Source of the DNA: Flavobacteriaceae bacterium
Lineage (GTDB): Bacteria > Bacteroidota > Bacteroidia > Flavobacteriales > Flavobacteriaceae
Direction: 5' to 3'
Assembly: GCA_024762795.1 (NCBI GenBank)
Contig: JANTGS010000024.1
Span: forward strand, 1-34,818
Length of the DNA: 34,818 nucleotides
Shown: positions 8,249 to 16,174 of the stretch, in pieces
Layout: each line of letters starts with the position of its first letter
Numbering within the stretch: the stretch's first letter is position 1
Program-made: the position numbers and the translations under genes
The notes under the pieces: model-generated
Databases searched by the model: none
What the model was told of the DNA's origin: nothing
What the model saw: the letters and a program-made list of their open reading frames with translations, nothing else

Positions 8249-8542
8249 TCAAATATACTGCTGCATCAAATTGATCAGGGTTCCAGCATCCTGCTGACCG
8301 GATTGTCTCCATTTTACTTCGCCATTCTTATATATGATAAATGTAGGATCCTTCTTTACCCGCAACACATTGGCCAGTTCAGAATTTTTATTCATATCGA
8401 TCTTTACCACCCTTGCCTTTTCCCCAAGTGAAGCAGCCACATCACGTAATACCCGGTGTGTAATTTCAGATTTTGTTTTATCGGAATAGAAATCGATAAG
8501 TGTTGGGATCCGGGTATCTATGAGTTCGCCAAATTTGGTCAT
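8249..8542 (-). CDS. Thioredoxin-fold protein lacking the CxxC active site
   Basis: 97 aa, a full-length single thioredoxin fold. LIDFY at about 15-19 and KKDPTFIIYKNGE (the cis-proline strand and turn) match thioredoxin. Where thioredoxin has WCGPC this protein reads SDKTKSE, and the whole chain has no cysteine. It therefore cannot act as a dithiol reductase. Such redox-dead paralogues usually act as binding or folding partners, but its partner is unknown. Divergent from polA across 159 bp and upstream of hypD on the same strand, with the repeat array and the hypD promoter between, so it is probably transcribed separately from hypD. Confidence 0.8.
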   Translation of the reverse strand: MTKFGELIDTRIPTLIDFYSDKTKSEITHRVLRDVAASLGEKARVVKIDMNKNSELANVLRVKKDPTFIIYKNGEVKWRQSGQQDAGTLINLMQQYI

Positions 8543-8571
8543 GGGGTTTGATCTTTAAGCAACAATACATA

Positions 8572-8579
8572 CAAATATA
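8572..8579 (-). promoter_or_regulatory. Promoter -7 box of the thioredoxin-like gene
   Basis: TATATTTG on the minus strand, an exact TAnnTTTG match 29 bases before the start codon. No good -33 TTTG is visible at the usual distance. Confidence 0.5.
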
Positions 8580-8650
8580 ACATTTTTAATCAATTAGCTT
8601 TTTTTATACCTGTTAAAAAAACACTCAAAATCAATGTTTTTTATATTTCA

Positions 8651-8682
8651 TTGATAAAAAGCAAATCAATTGTTTAATTTTA
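8651..8682 (+). promoter_or_regulatory. Probable promoter of polA
   Basis: TTG (8651-8653), 21 bases, then TAATTTTA (8675-8682), one mismatch from TAnnTTTG. It ends 19 bases before the polA ATG. Confidence 0.45.
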
Positions 8683-8701
8683 CCTTCTTAATTACATTTT
8701 T

Positions 8702-11557
8702 ATGGCCGAAAAGAAACGACTTTTTTTACTCGATGCTTTTGCACTGATCTTTAGAGGATATTACGCTTTTATCAAAAATCCTAGAATCAATTCCAAAGGG
8801 ATGGATACTTCAGCCATTCTGGGTTTTATGAACTCATTGATGGATGTGATCAAAAGAGAAAAACCCAATCATCTGGCCGTTGCTTTTGATAAGGGGGGCT
8901 CTAAGATGCGAAATGAAGCCTATCCGGAATACAAATCACATCGCCAGGAAACCCCCGAAGCTATTAAAATTGCGATACCTTACATCCATAAGATTCTGAA
9001 AGCCATGCATATTCCTATTATAGAAAAAGAAGGATTTGAGGCCGATGACCTTATCGGAACACTTTCTAAGCAAGCAGAAAAAGCAGGTTATAAAACTTTT
9101 ATGGTTACTCCCGATAAAGATTTTGCTCAGTTGGTTTCGGATAATATTGTGATGTATAAACCGGCTCGTATGGGTAACGGCATAGAGATTTGGGATGTGG
9201 ACAAGGTAAAAGAACGATTTGAAATCGAAGATCCTTTACAGGTGATCGATTATCTGGGAATGATGGGTGATGCTGCCGATAATATCCCCGGATTACCAGG
9301 AGTAGGTGATAAAACCGCTAAAAAATTTCTGAAAGAATACGGAAGTATGGAAAACCTTCTGGCACATACTGATGAACTTAAAGGAAAGATGAAAGAAAAA
9401 GTGGAAGCCAATGCTGAACTTGGAATGCTTTCAAAAAAACTGGCCACGATCATGCTGGATTGTCCGGTTGAATTCCATGAAAAGGATTTTGAGTTGAATA
9501 CCCCCGATTTTGAGAAGGTAACTGATATTTTTAAAGAACTGGAATTCAAAAGATTACTTGAGAATATGCATAAAACTTTTGATCTATCTTCTTACGATTC
9601 AGTTAATGCTTCAGGGAAAGAATCTAAAAAAGAAGACATTAAGGAACAAGATACCCATACTTCTCAAAATACAGGAGAGCAGCTGGATATGTTCTCTGTT
9701 CCTGCAAACAATTCAAGTAAAAATGAATCTTATACTTCCGGTTATAAAACACTGGAAACCACCGATCATTTTTATCAGTTTATCGACACAGCCACAGCAC
9801 AAAGATGGTTATTAAAAAAACTTTTAGGGCAAAAATCGGTTTGTTTTGATACAGAAACCACAGGTTTAAACACCCTGACCGCTGAACTTGTGGGAATTGC
9901 TTTTTCCTATGAAAAAGGAAAAGGTTATTATCTTCCTTTTCCGGATGACAGGGAGAAAGCCATCGAATTATTAGAAAAATTCAGACCCTTTTTCGAAAGT
10001 GAAGAAATTGAAAAAATAGGTCAAAATCTAAAATACGACATCAAGATTCTGGCAAATTACGGAATGAAAGTCAGAGGTAAATACTTTGATACCATGCTGG
10101 CCCATTATCTGATCAATCCTGATATGCGGCATAATATGGATCTTCTGGCGGAATCTTACCTCAACTATCAGCCGGTACCCATTGTAAATCTGATAGGTAA
10201 AAAAGGGAAGAATCAGAAATCAATGCGAGATGTTCCGCTGGAAAAACAAACAGAATACGCCGTGGAAGACGCTGATATTACTTTACAGTTAAAATACATC
10301 TTTGAAAAAGAACTTAAAAAAGACCAGTTATACAAGCTCTTTGATGAAATTGAGATCCCTCTGATCGATGTTTTAGCGCATATGGAGATCGAAGGAATTA
10401 ATATTGATACCGGTTATCTTAAAAACCTCTCCGAACAGTTTGCCAAAGAGATTAAAATTCTGGAAGATAAGATATATGCTGAAGCCGATACAGAGTTCAA
10501 TCTGGCATCACCAAAACAACTGGGGGTAGTACTTTTTGAACATCTTAAACTTTTAGAAAAACCTAAAAAGACCAAAACGGGGCAATACGCTACCGGTGAA
10601 GAGATCTTGTCGAAACTGGCAGATAAACATCAAATTGTTGCTGATATTCTGGAATGGCGCGGACTTGTAAAATTAAAGAATACGTATGTTGATGCCCTAC
10701 CCAATGAGATCAATGCCAAAACCGGACGCATACACACCACTTACAGTCAGGCAGTTGCCGCTACCGGACGCCTCAGCTCCAACAATCCTAATTTACAAAA
10801 TATCCCAATCAGAACCGAAAGAGGAAAACTGATCAGAAAGGCCTTTATCCCAAAAAATAAAGATTATATCCTGCTCGCCGCTGATTATTCGCAAATAGAA
10901 CTGCGGCTGATTGCCGAAATGAGTGGTGATAAAGAAATGAAAGCTTCTTTTATAAGGGGAGAAGATATTCACCGGGCTACAGCCGCAAAAGTTTTTGGTG
11001 TTCCCCTTGAAGTGGTTACCCGTGAACAGAGAAGCCAGGCAAAAACAGTGAATTTCGGAATTATCTATGGGGTATCTGCCTTCGGCCTAAGTCAGCAAAC
11101 CAATTTGAGCAGAACAGAATCAAAAGAACTGATCGATGCTTATTACGCAACTTACCCAACCTTGCGGGACTATATTCAAAAACAAATTGAATTTGCCAAA
11201 GAACACGGCTATGTGGAAACCCTTTTGGGCAGACGCCGGTATTTAAAAAATATCCAATCAAGAAATAATGTGGTAAGATCAATGGATGAGCGCAATGCGG
11301 TAAATGCCCCGGTTCAGGGCAGTGCTGCCGATATTATAAAAATTGCCATGATCCGGATTCATCAGTATTTTAAAGAAAATAATTTCAGGTCAAGAATGCT
11401 GCTTCAGGTACATGATGAACTGGTTTTTGATGTTCACAAAGAAGAACTCGACATTTTAAAACCCTTAATTAAAAAAGAAATGGAAAATGCTTATAAATTG
11501 TCCATTCCTTTGGTAGTTGACCTTGGTGAAGGCAACAACTGGCTGGAAGCTCATTAA
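8702..11557 (+). CDS. polA: DNA polymerase I
   Basis: 951 aa with all three domains. Residues 1-290 are the 5' nuclease, with DAFALIFRGYYAF at the start and acidic EADDLIGT. Roughly 360-545 is the 3'-5' exonuclease, which is intact: DTETTG near residue 382 and the later YAVEDAD. The rest is the family A polymerase with motif A (DYSQIELR, about 726), motif B (RSQAKTVNFGIIYG, about 776-789) and motif C (VHDELVF, about 901). It fills gaps in repair and removes Okazaki primers. A low-complexity linker (about 300-345) separates the nuclease from the proofreading domain. Because the proofreading acidic residues are kept, this is not the exonuclease-dead form found in some phyla. Confidence 0.98.
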   Translation: MAEKKRLFLLDAFALIFRGYYAFIKNPRINSKGMDTSAILGFMNSLMDVIKREKPNHLAVAFDKGGSKMRNEAYPEYKSHRQETPEAIKIAIPYIHKILKAMHIPIIEKEGFEADDLIGTLSKQAEKAGYKTFMVTPDKDFAQLVSDNIVMYKPARMGNGIEIWDVDKVKERFEIEDPLQVIDYLGMMGDAADNIPGLPGVGDKTAKKFLKEYGSMENLLAHTDELKGKMKEKVEANAELGMLSKKLATIMLDCPVEFHEKDFELNTPDFEKVTDIFKELEFKRLLENMHKTFDLSSYDSVNASGKESKKEDIKEQDTHTSQNTGEQLDMFSVPANNSSKNESYTSGYKTLETTDHFYQFIDTATAQRWLLKKLLGQKSVCFDTETTGLNTLTAELVGIAFSYEKGKGYYLPFPDDREKAIELLEKFRPFFESEEIEKIGQNLKYDIKILANYGMKVRGKYFDTMLAHYLINPDMRHNMDLLAESYLNYQPVPIVNLIGKKGKNQKSMRDVPLEKQTEYAVEDADITLQLKYIFEKELKKDQLYKLFDEIEIPLIDVLAHMEIEGINIDTGYLKNLSEQFAKEIKILEDKIYAEADTEFNLASPKQLGVVLFEHLKLLEKPKKTKTGQYATGEEILSKLADKHQIVADILEWRGLVKLKNTYVDALPNEINAKTGRIHTTYSQAVAATGRLSSNNPNLQNIPIRTERGKLIRKAFIPKNKDYILLAADYSQIELRLIAEMSGDKEMKASFIRGEDIHRATAAKVFGVPLEVVTREQRSQAKTVNFGIIYGVSAFGLSQQTNLSRTESKELIDAYYATYPTLRDYIQKQIEFAKEHGYVETLLGRRRYLKNIQSRNNVVRSMDERNAVNAPVQGSAADIIKIAMIRIHQYFKENNFRSRMLLQVHDELVFDVHKEELDILKPLIKKEMENAYKLSIPLVVDLGEGNNWLEAH

Positions 11558-11844
11558 CTAAAAATATGTTTATTTGTTGATCTGTTTAAATGCTAAGAAC
11601 TTATTGGATTAATTCACGATCTGATCATTGATCTTTTTCCGTCGTTTAAGTATTTACATCTTAGAGTATTTAACTTCCTGAACACTAATTTTTTGAATCC
11701 TTTTTGGTATTCAATCCTTCCTTATAAATCTTCTTGAAAAAATATATCCAAATCACTGTTTGTTAAATAAATATTTTGTTGTAATTTTGCAAACTCTTTT
11801 TAAGAGAAGAAAATAAAGTTTAATCATTAACAAAAAATTTAATT
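11558..11844 (+). other. polA-rplM intergenic region
   Basis: 287 bases with no gene. It has no clear terminator for polA. The only strong signal is the rplM promoter near its 3' end. The remainder is AT-rich and unstructured by eye. Confidence 0.6.
11759..11789 (+). promoter_or_regulatory. Promoter of rplM-rpsI
   Basis: TTTG (11759-11762), a 19-base spacer and TAATTTTG (11782-11789), a textbook match to the Bacteroidota consensus. The predicted leader of about 50 bases is A-rich with no Shine-Dalgarno sequence. Confidence 0.8.
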
Positions 11845-12300
11845 GTGAACACATTAAGTTACAAAACAGTATCTGCTAACAAGAATACCGTTAACAAAGA
11901 ATGGTTGTTAGTTGATGCAGACGGTCAAACGTTGGGTCGTCTAGCCTCTAAGGTAGCCAAGCTCATTAGAGGTAAACACAAAACCAATTACACTCCTCAT
12001 GTTGATTGTGGAGACAACGTAGTGGTTATCAACGCAGACAAAATCAAATTAACCGGAAACAAGTGGGATGCCAAGACATATGTGCGTCATACAGGTTATC
12101 CGGGCGGACAAAGAACTCTTTCTGCCTCAGAAATGTTTAGCAAAGAACCTGCAAGACTGATCCAAAAAGCAGTAAAAGGAATGTTACCCAAAAACAGACT
12201 GGGAAGTGCACTGTACAAAAATCTTTATGTATATGAAGGTACTGAACACAAACAACAGGCACAAAATCCTAAATCTATTAACCTAAACGACATTAAATAA
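11845..12300 (+). CDS. rplM: Large ribosomal subunit protein uL13
   Basis: 151 aa, full length. Signatures include [20 protein letters not shown] near 20-39 and HTGYPGG near 92-98. uL13 is an early-binding protein of the 50S subunit. The start is GTG at 11845. The translated N terminus ([12 protein letters not shown]) matches the usual flavobacterial beginning and no better ATG exists nearby. It is followed after one base by rpsI, the classic uL13-uS9 pair. Confidence 0.98.
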   Translation: MNTLSYKTVSANKNTVNKEWLLVDADGQTLGRLASKVAKLIRGKHKTNYTPHVDCGDNVVVINADKIKLTGNKWDAKTYVRHTGYPGGQRTLSASEMFSKEPARLIQKAVKGMLPKNRLGSALYKNLYVYEGTEHKQQAQNPKSINLNDIK

Positions 12301-12301
12301 G

Positions 12302-12688
12302 ATGGATACGATTCATAAAATTGGTAGAAGAAAAACCGCAGTAGCCCGTGTATATGTTAGTAAAGGTAAAGGTAACATTACTGTTAACGGCAGAGATCTT
12401 AAAAATTACTTTACTACAGATACATTAAAATATAAAGTAACCCAGCCATTGATGTTAACTGAGAACTTAGAAAATTTTGACATTAAAGTTAATGTTTTCG
12501 GAGGAGGTATCACTGGTCAGGCGGAAGCGATCCGTTTAGGAATTTCAAGAGCTCTTGTAGCTATAGACGAGGAAAACAGAACAATTCTTAAGCCTAACGG
12601 TTTACTTACAAGAGATCCGAGAATGGTGGAACGTAAAAAATTCGGACAGAAGAAAGCCCGTAAGAAATTCCAGTTCTCTAAACGTTAA
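12302..12688 (+). CDS. rpsI: Small ribosomal subunit protein uS9
   Basis: 128 aa, full length. The opening [15 protein letters not shown] and the basic C-terminal tail ending in FSKR, which reaches the P-site tRNA in the 30S subunit, are both present. Cotranscribed with rplM (1-base gap). A hairpin terminator follows 12 bases after the stop. Confidence 0.98.
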   Translation: MDTIHKIGRRKTAVARVYVSKGKGNITVNGRDLKNYFTTDTLKYKVTQPLMLTENLENFDIKVNVFGGGITGQAEAIRLGISRALVAIDEENRTILKPNGLLTRDPRMVERKKFGQKKARKKFQFSKR

Positions 12689-12700
12689 TACAAAACAATG

Positions 12701-12729
12701 GATACTGAACTTGTTTCAGTATCTGTTTT
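12701..12729 (+). terminator. Terminator after rpsI
   Basis: A perfect 9-bp stem GATACTGAA (12701-12709) and TTCAGTATC (12715-12723) with a 5-base loop, followed by TGTTTTTT. It separates rplM-rpsI from rpsB-tsf, possibly as a partial stop since no strong promoter is seen before rpsB. Confidence 0.8.
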
Positions 12730-12761
12730 TTCTGAAAATAAATATAATAATCACAAAAAGG

Positions 12762-12780
12762 CACTGGAACGAGTTCAGTG
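12762..12780 (+). other. Small hairpin upstream of rpsB
   Basis: CACTG and CAGTG pair, with an inner AAC/GTT and one bulged G. It lies in the 205-base gap between rpsI and rpsB, upstream of the larger leader structure. Confidence 0.4.
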
Positions 12781-12815
12781 TTAAATATTAAACAAATTGT
12801 TGCCGTCAAAAAGTC

Positions 12816-12865
12816 TAGCATCCAAATAGATAAGACCGAAAAAAAACGCTACTTGTCTATTGCTA
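12816..12865 (+). promoter_or_regulatory. Candidate structured leader RNA of rpsB
   Basis: An outer TAGC (12816-12819) pairs with GCTA (12862-12865). After a 5-base one-sided bulge, AATAGATAAG (12825-12834) pairs with CTTGTCTATT (12852-12861), with one G-U pair. The loop of 17 bases is A-rich. The structure ends 28 bases before the rpsB ATG. Ribosomal protein operons are often controlled by the protein binding its own leader. That S2 binds here is inference. Confidence 0.5.
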
Positions 12866-12893
12866 CGAAAACGGAACGTAAACTAAAAGTATT

Positions 12894-13679
12894 ATGGCAG
12901 ACATAAAAATTAAAGAATTAATCGAATCAGGAGTTCATTTCGGTCACCTGACCAGGAAATGGGATCCTAACATGGCTCCGTTCATTTACACAGAGCGTAA
13001 AGGAATTCACATCATCGATCTTTACAAAAGTGCAGCTAAAATTGAAGAAGCCTCAAAAGCACTTCATAAAATTGCGTCTTCAGGTAGAAAGATCCTGTTT
13101 GTGGCTACTAAAAAACAAGCTAAAGATATTGTTTCTGAAAAAGCTGAGAGTGTTAATATGCCTTACATTACAGAAAGATGGCCGGGTGGAATGCTGACAA
13201 ACTTTGTTACCATCCGTAAAGCCGTTAAAAAAATGGGGCAGATCGACCGTATGAAAAAAGACGGATCATTTGAGGCTTTATCTAAAAGAGAAAAGTTACA
13301 GATCAATCGTCAAAGAGCCAAACTTGAAAAGAATTTAGGCTCAATTACTGATATGACCCGTTTGCCGGGAGCAATTCTGGTAATCGATATCAAGCGTGAG
13401 CACATTGCTGTGGCAGAAGCTCAGAAACTGAACATTCCTATCTTTGCTATGGTAGACACCAATTCTGACCCAAGAAAAATTGATTACGTAATTCCTTCTA
13501 ATGATGATGCTTCAAAATCTATTGAAAAGGTTTTATCTTATTTAACAGAGGCTATTGCAGAAGGTTTATCTGAAAGAAAATCAAATAAAGAAGCTGCAAA
13601 AGAAGAACAGACCAAAAAGGAAGCTGTTAAAGAAACTGCTAAAGAAGCTGTAAAAACCGAAGCAAAAGAAGAAAAATAA
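12894..13679 (+). CDS. rpsB: Small ribosomal subunit protein uS2
   Basis: 261 aa. The core (residues 1-225) has typical motifs: LIESGVHFGHLTRKWDPNM at the start, ITERWPGGMLTNF near 90, and the DTNSDPRKIDYVIPSNDDA segment. The last 35 residues or so are a low-complexity Lys/Glu/Ala tail (EAAKEEQTKKEAVKETAKEA), a lineage-specific extension. uS2 joins late on the 30S subunit and helps bS1 docking. It is followed after 29 bases by tsf, the conserved rpsB-tsf operon. The leader upstream is structured. Confidence 0.98.
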   Translation: MADIKIKELIESGVHFGHLTRKWDPNMAPFIYTERKGIHIIDLYKSAAKIEEASKALHKIASSGRKILFVATKKQAKDIVSEKAESVNMPYITERWPGGMLTNFVTIRKAVKKMGQIDRMKKDGSFEALSKREKLQINRQRAKLEKNLGSITDMTRLPGAILVIDIKREHIAVAEAQKLNIPIFAMVDTNSDPRKIDYVIPSNDDASKSIEKVLSYLTEAIAEGLSERKSNKEAAKEEQTKKEAVKETAKEAVKTEAKEEK

Positions 13680-13708
13680 TTAATAATTCAATTATAAAGT
13701 AAAAAGTT

Positions 13709-14677
13709 ATGGCAAAAATAACCGCCGCAGAAGTAAGTAAATTAAGAAAAACAACCGGTGCAGGGATGATGGACTGTAAAAAGGCATTGGTTGAATCAGA
13801 AGGTGATTTTGACAAAGCAATTGAAATACTGCGTAAAAAAGGTCAGAAAGTAGCTGCAAAAAGAGCCGACAGAGAATCTTCTGAAGGAGCTGCAATCGCA
13901 AAAGTAAATAATGACAAAACCGTTGGTTCTGTTATTGTTTTGGCTTGTGAAACTGATTTTGTTGGTAAAAATGACAGCTTCGTTCAGCTAGCTCATAAAT
14001 TAGCAGAATTGGCTTTAGACTCTAAGACTAAAGAAGAATTTATGAATGCCAAAATTGATGGTATTACTGTTGCTGAAAAACTGATCGAACAAACCGGTGT
14101 GATTGGTGAAAAGATTGAAATTTCAGACTTTGAAAAGATCGAAGCTCCTTATGTAAGTTCATATATTCATGCAGGTAATAAAATTGCCAGCATCGTAGGT
14201 ATGTCGAAAAATGTTGATGGTGTTGAAGAGGTTGCCAAAGATATTGCCATGCAGGTAGCTGCAATGGGAGCAAAGACTTTATCATATAAAGATCTTGACC
14301 CTGCTTTTGTTGAATCAGAAACCGAAGCACGAATCGCAGCAATTGAGAAAGAAAACATTGAATTGGGCCGTTTAGGTAAAACTCTTAAGCACGTTCCTAA
14401 ATATGTTTCTATGTCTCAGCTTACTGATGAAATTCTTGCCGAGGCTGAAGAAGCTGCTAAAGCCGAATTAAAAGCTGAAGGTAAACCTGAAAAGATCTGG
14501 GATAGAATTCTCCCCGGAAAAATAGAAAGATTTATCTCTGATAATACAACTCTGGATAATGAACTTTGTTTACTGGATCAGGAATTTATTAAAGATTCTA
14601 AAAAAACAGTTGCTGAATACTTAAAATCATTTGGAGATGTTGAAGTTGTTGGTTTTAAACGCTCAGCTTTAGGTTAA
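13709..14677 (+). CDS. tsf: Elongation factor Ts
   Basis: 322 aa. The N-terminal UBA-like domain has LRKTTGAGMMDCKKAL, and the EF-Tu contact motif TDFVGKND is near residue 82. EF-Ts exchanges GDP for GTP on EF-Tu. The length includes two coiled core subdomains, as usual in this class. Second gene of rpsB-tsf, ending 26 bases before a strong terminator. Confidence 0.98.
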   Translation: MAKITAAEVSKLRKTTGAGMMDCKKALVESEGDFDKAIEILRKKGQKVAAKRADRESSEGAAIAKVNNDKTVGSVIVLACETDFVGKNDSFVQLAHKLAELALDSKTKEEFMNAKIDGITVAEKLIEQTGVIGEKIEISDFEKIEAPYVSSYIHAGNKIASIVGMSKNVDGVEEVAKDIAMQVAAMGAKTLSYKDLDPAFVESETEARIAAIEKENIELGRLGKTLKHVPKYVSMSQLTDEILAEAEEAAKAELKAEGKPEKIWDRILPGKIERFISDNTTLDNELCLLDQEFIKDSKKTVAEYLKSFGDVEVVGFKRSALG

Positions 14678-14700
14678 TCTTTTTTAACTATAATAGTCTT

Positions 14701-14738
14701 AAGATCCCCGATAACAACTGTCGGGGATTTTTTATTTT
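14701..14738 (+). terminator. Terminator of rpsB-tsf
   Basis: The perfect stem ATCCCCGA (14704-14711) with TCGGGGAT (14721-14728) has a 9-base loop and is followed by TTTTTTATTTT. It is the strongest terminator in the window by GC content and U-tract. Confidence 0.93.
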
Positions 14739-14779
14739 CATTCCTTTTTTCATTTTCTAATACTAAAAACATATTTTAG

Positions 14780-14787
14780 TATATTTG
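14780..14787 (+). promoter_or_regulatory. Promoter -7 box of pyrH-frr
   Basis: TATATTTG, an exact TAnnTTTG match, 19 bases before the pyrH ATG. The -33 region is not well matched. A short leader is implied. Confidence 0.55.
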
Positions 14788-14806
14788 TACAGCTTAAAAG
14801 AAAAAT

Positions 14807-15514
14807 ATGAAATTTAAAAGAGTTCTCCTCAAACTGAGTGGTGAAGCCCTGATGGGTGACCGGCAATATGGCATTGATCCTAAAAGACTTGCCGATTACG
14901 CTGCTGAGATAAAAAAAATTGTAGATAAAGGTGTGGAAGTTGCCATTGTAATTGGTGGCGGAAATATCTTCAGAGGCCTTGCAGGAGCCAGTAATGGTAT
15001 GGACAGAGTGCAGGGAGATCATATGGGTATGCTGGCAACAGTAATCAACGGTTTGGCATTACAGGGCGCTTTAGAAGATTCCGGAATGCAAACCCGCTTA
15101 CTTACTGCCATTAAAATGGAGGAGATCGCAGAGCCCTTTATCAAAAGACGAGCTGTAAGACATCTTGAAAAAGGCAGAGTAGTGATCTTTGGTGCCGGTA
15201 CCGGAAACCCTTATTTTACTACAGATACTGCAGCAGTATTAAGAGCAGTTGAAATTCAGGCAGATGTAATTCTTAAAGGAACACGGGTTGACGGTGTTTA
15301 TACTGCAGATCCTGAAAAAGATAAGAATGCCGTTAAGTTTGATGAAATTACCTTTAAAGATGTGATGAAAAAAGGACTGAAAATCATGGATATGACAGCC
15401 TTTACACTGAGTGAAGAAAATAAATTACCCATTATCATCTTTGATATGAACAAAGAAGATAATCTGAATAAAATTATTTCCGGAGAAAATATTGGTACTT
15501 TAGTAGATATTTGA
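14807..15514 (+). CDS. pyrH: UMP kinase
   Basis: 235 aa, the normal length for the hexameric bacterial UMP kinase of the amino-acid kinase fold. It starts [17 protein letters not shown] (phosphate-binding KLSGE), then GGGNIFRG near 47-54, [12 protein letters not shown] near 129-140 and the VDGVYTADP uridylate region. It phosphorylates UMP to UDP for pyrimidine nucleotide supply. It precedes frr by 28 bases, the usual bacterial order tsf-pyrH-frr, though here a terminator cuts it off from tsf. Confidence 0.98.
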   Translation: MKFKRVLLKLSGEALMGDRQYGIDPKRLADYAAEIKKIVDKGVEVAIVIGGGNIFRGLAGASNGMDRVQGDHMGMLATVINGLALQGALEDSGMQTRLLTAIKMEEIAEPFIKRRAVRHLEKGRVVIFGAGTGNPYFTTDTAAVLRAVEIQADVILKGTRVDGVYTADPEKDKNAVKFDEITFKDVMKKGLKIMDMTAFTLSEENKLPIIIFDMNKEDNLNKIISGENIGTLVDI

Positions 15515-15542
15515 AACTATTTTAAATTAAAACCTTTAAGAT

Positions 15543-16097
15543 ATGAACGAAGAAATTCAATTTATTATCGACAGCACAAAAGAGCAGATGGATAAAGCCA
15601 TTAAGCATCTTGAACATGAGTTTGCCAACATACGTGCAGGCAAAGCCTCCCCGGTCATGCTCAAAAGTGTAGTGGTAGATTATTACGGAGCAAAAACCCC
15701 GCTCAGTCAGGTAGCCAACGTTAATACACTTGATGCACATACCCTTACTGTTCAGCCCTGGGAAAAATCACTTATTCCTGAGATCGAAAAAGGAATTTTA
15801 AGTGCTAATTTAGGTTTTAACCCAATGAATAATGGAGAAAGCATCATAATAAATGTGCCAATTTTAACTGAAGAACGAAGAATAGAACTGGTTAAAGTAG
15901 CTAAAAATCAAGCTGAAAGCACTAAAATTGGCATTAGAAATGACCGGAAAGAAGCCAATAAAGAACTTAAAAATTTAGGTGTTTCTGAAGATCTGCTTAA
16001 AAATACAGAACTGGACATTCAGGATCTTACAAACAAATATATCAAAAAAATTGATGAGCATCTTGCCATTAAAGAAGATGAGATCATGAAGGTGTAA
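15543..16097 (+). CDS. frr: Ribosome recycling factor
   Basis: 184 aa, full length, with the coiled three-helix body and the signature LEHEFANIRAGKASPVML near 23-40 and VPILTEERRIELVKVAK near 107-123. Together with EF-G it splits post-termination ribosomes. It shares the pyrH transcript. After the stop, 77 bases lead to the next gene. Confidence 0.98.
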   Translation: MNEEIQFIIDSTKEQMDKAIKHLEHEFANIRAGKASPVMLKSVVVDYYGAKTPLSQVANVNTLDAHTLTVQPWEKSLIPEIEKGILSANLGFNPMNNGESIIINVPILTEERRIELVKVAKNQAESTKIGIRNDRKEANKELKNLGVSEDLLKNTELDIQDLTNKYIKKIDEHLAIKEDEIMKV

Positions 16098-16130
16098 CTT
16101 CTGATATATTTTTTAACATTAATTATTATT

Positions 16131-16152
16131 CTTGTTTTAAATTAAAAACAAG
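16131..16152 (+). other. Inverted repeat before the RND-type exporter
   Basis: CTTGTTTT (16131-16138) and AAAACAAG (16145-16152) are perfect arms around a 6-base centre, 22 bases before the next start codon. No T-run follows, so it is more likely an operator or leader hairpin than a terminator. Confidence 0.35.
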
Positions 16153-16174
16153 GTACTAAAATCACTTTATTCCA

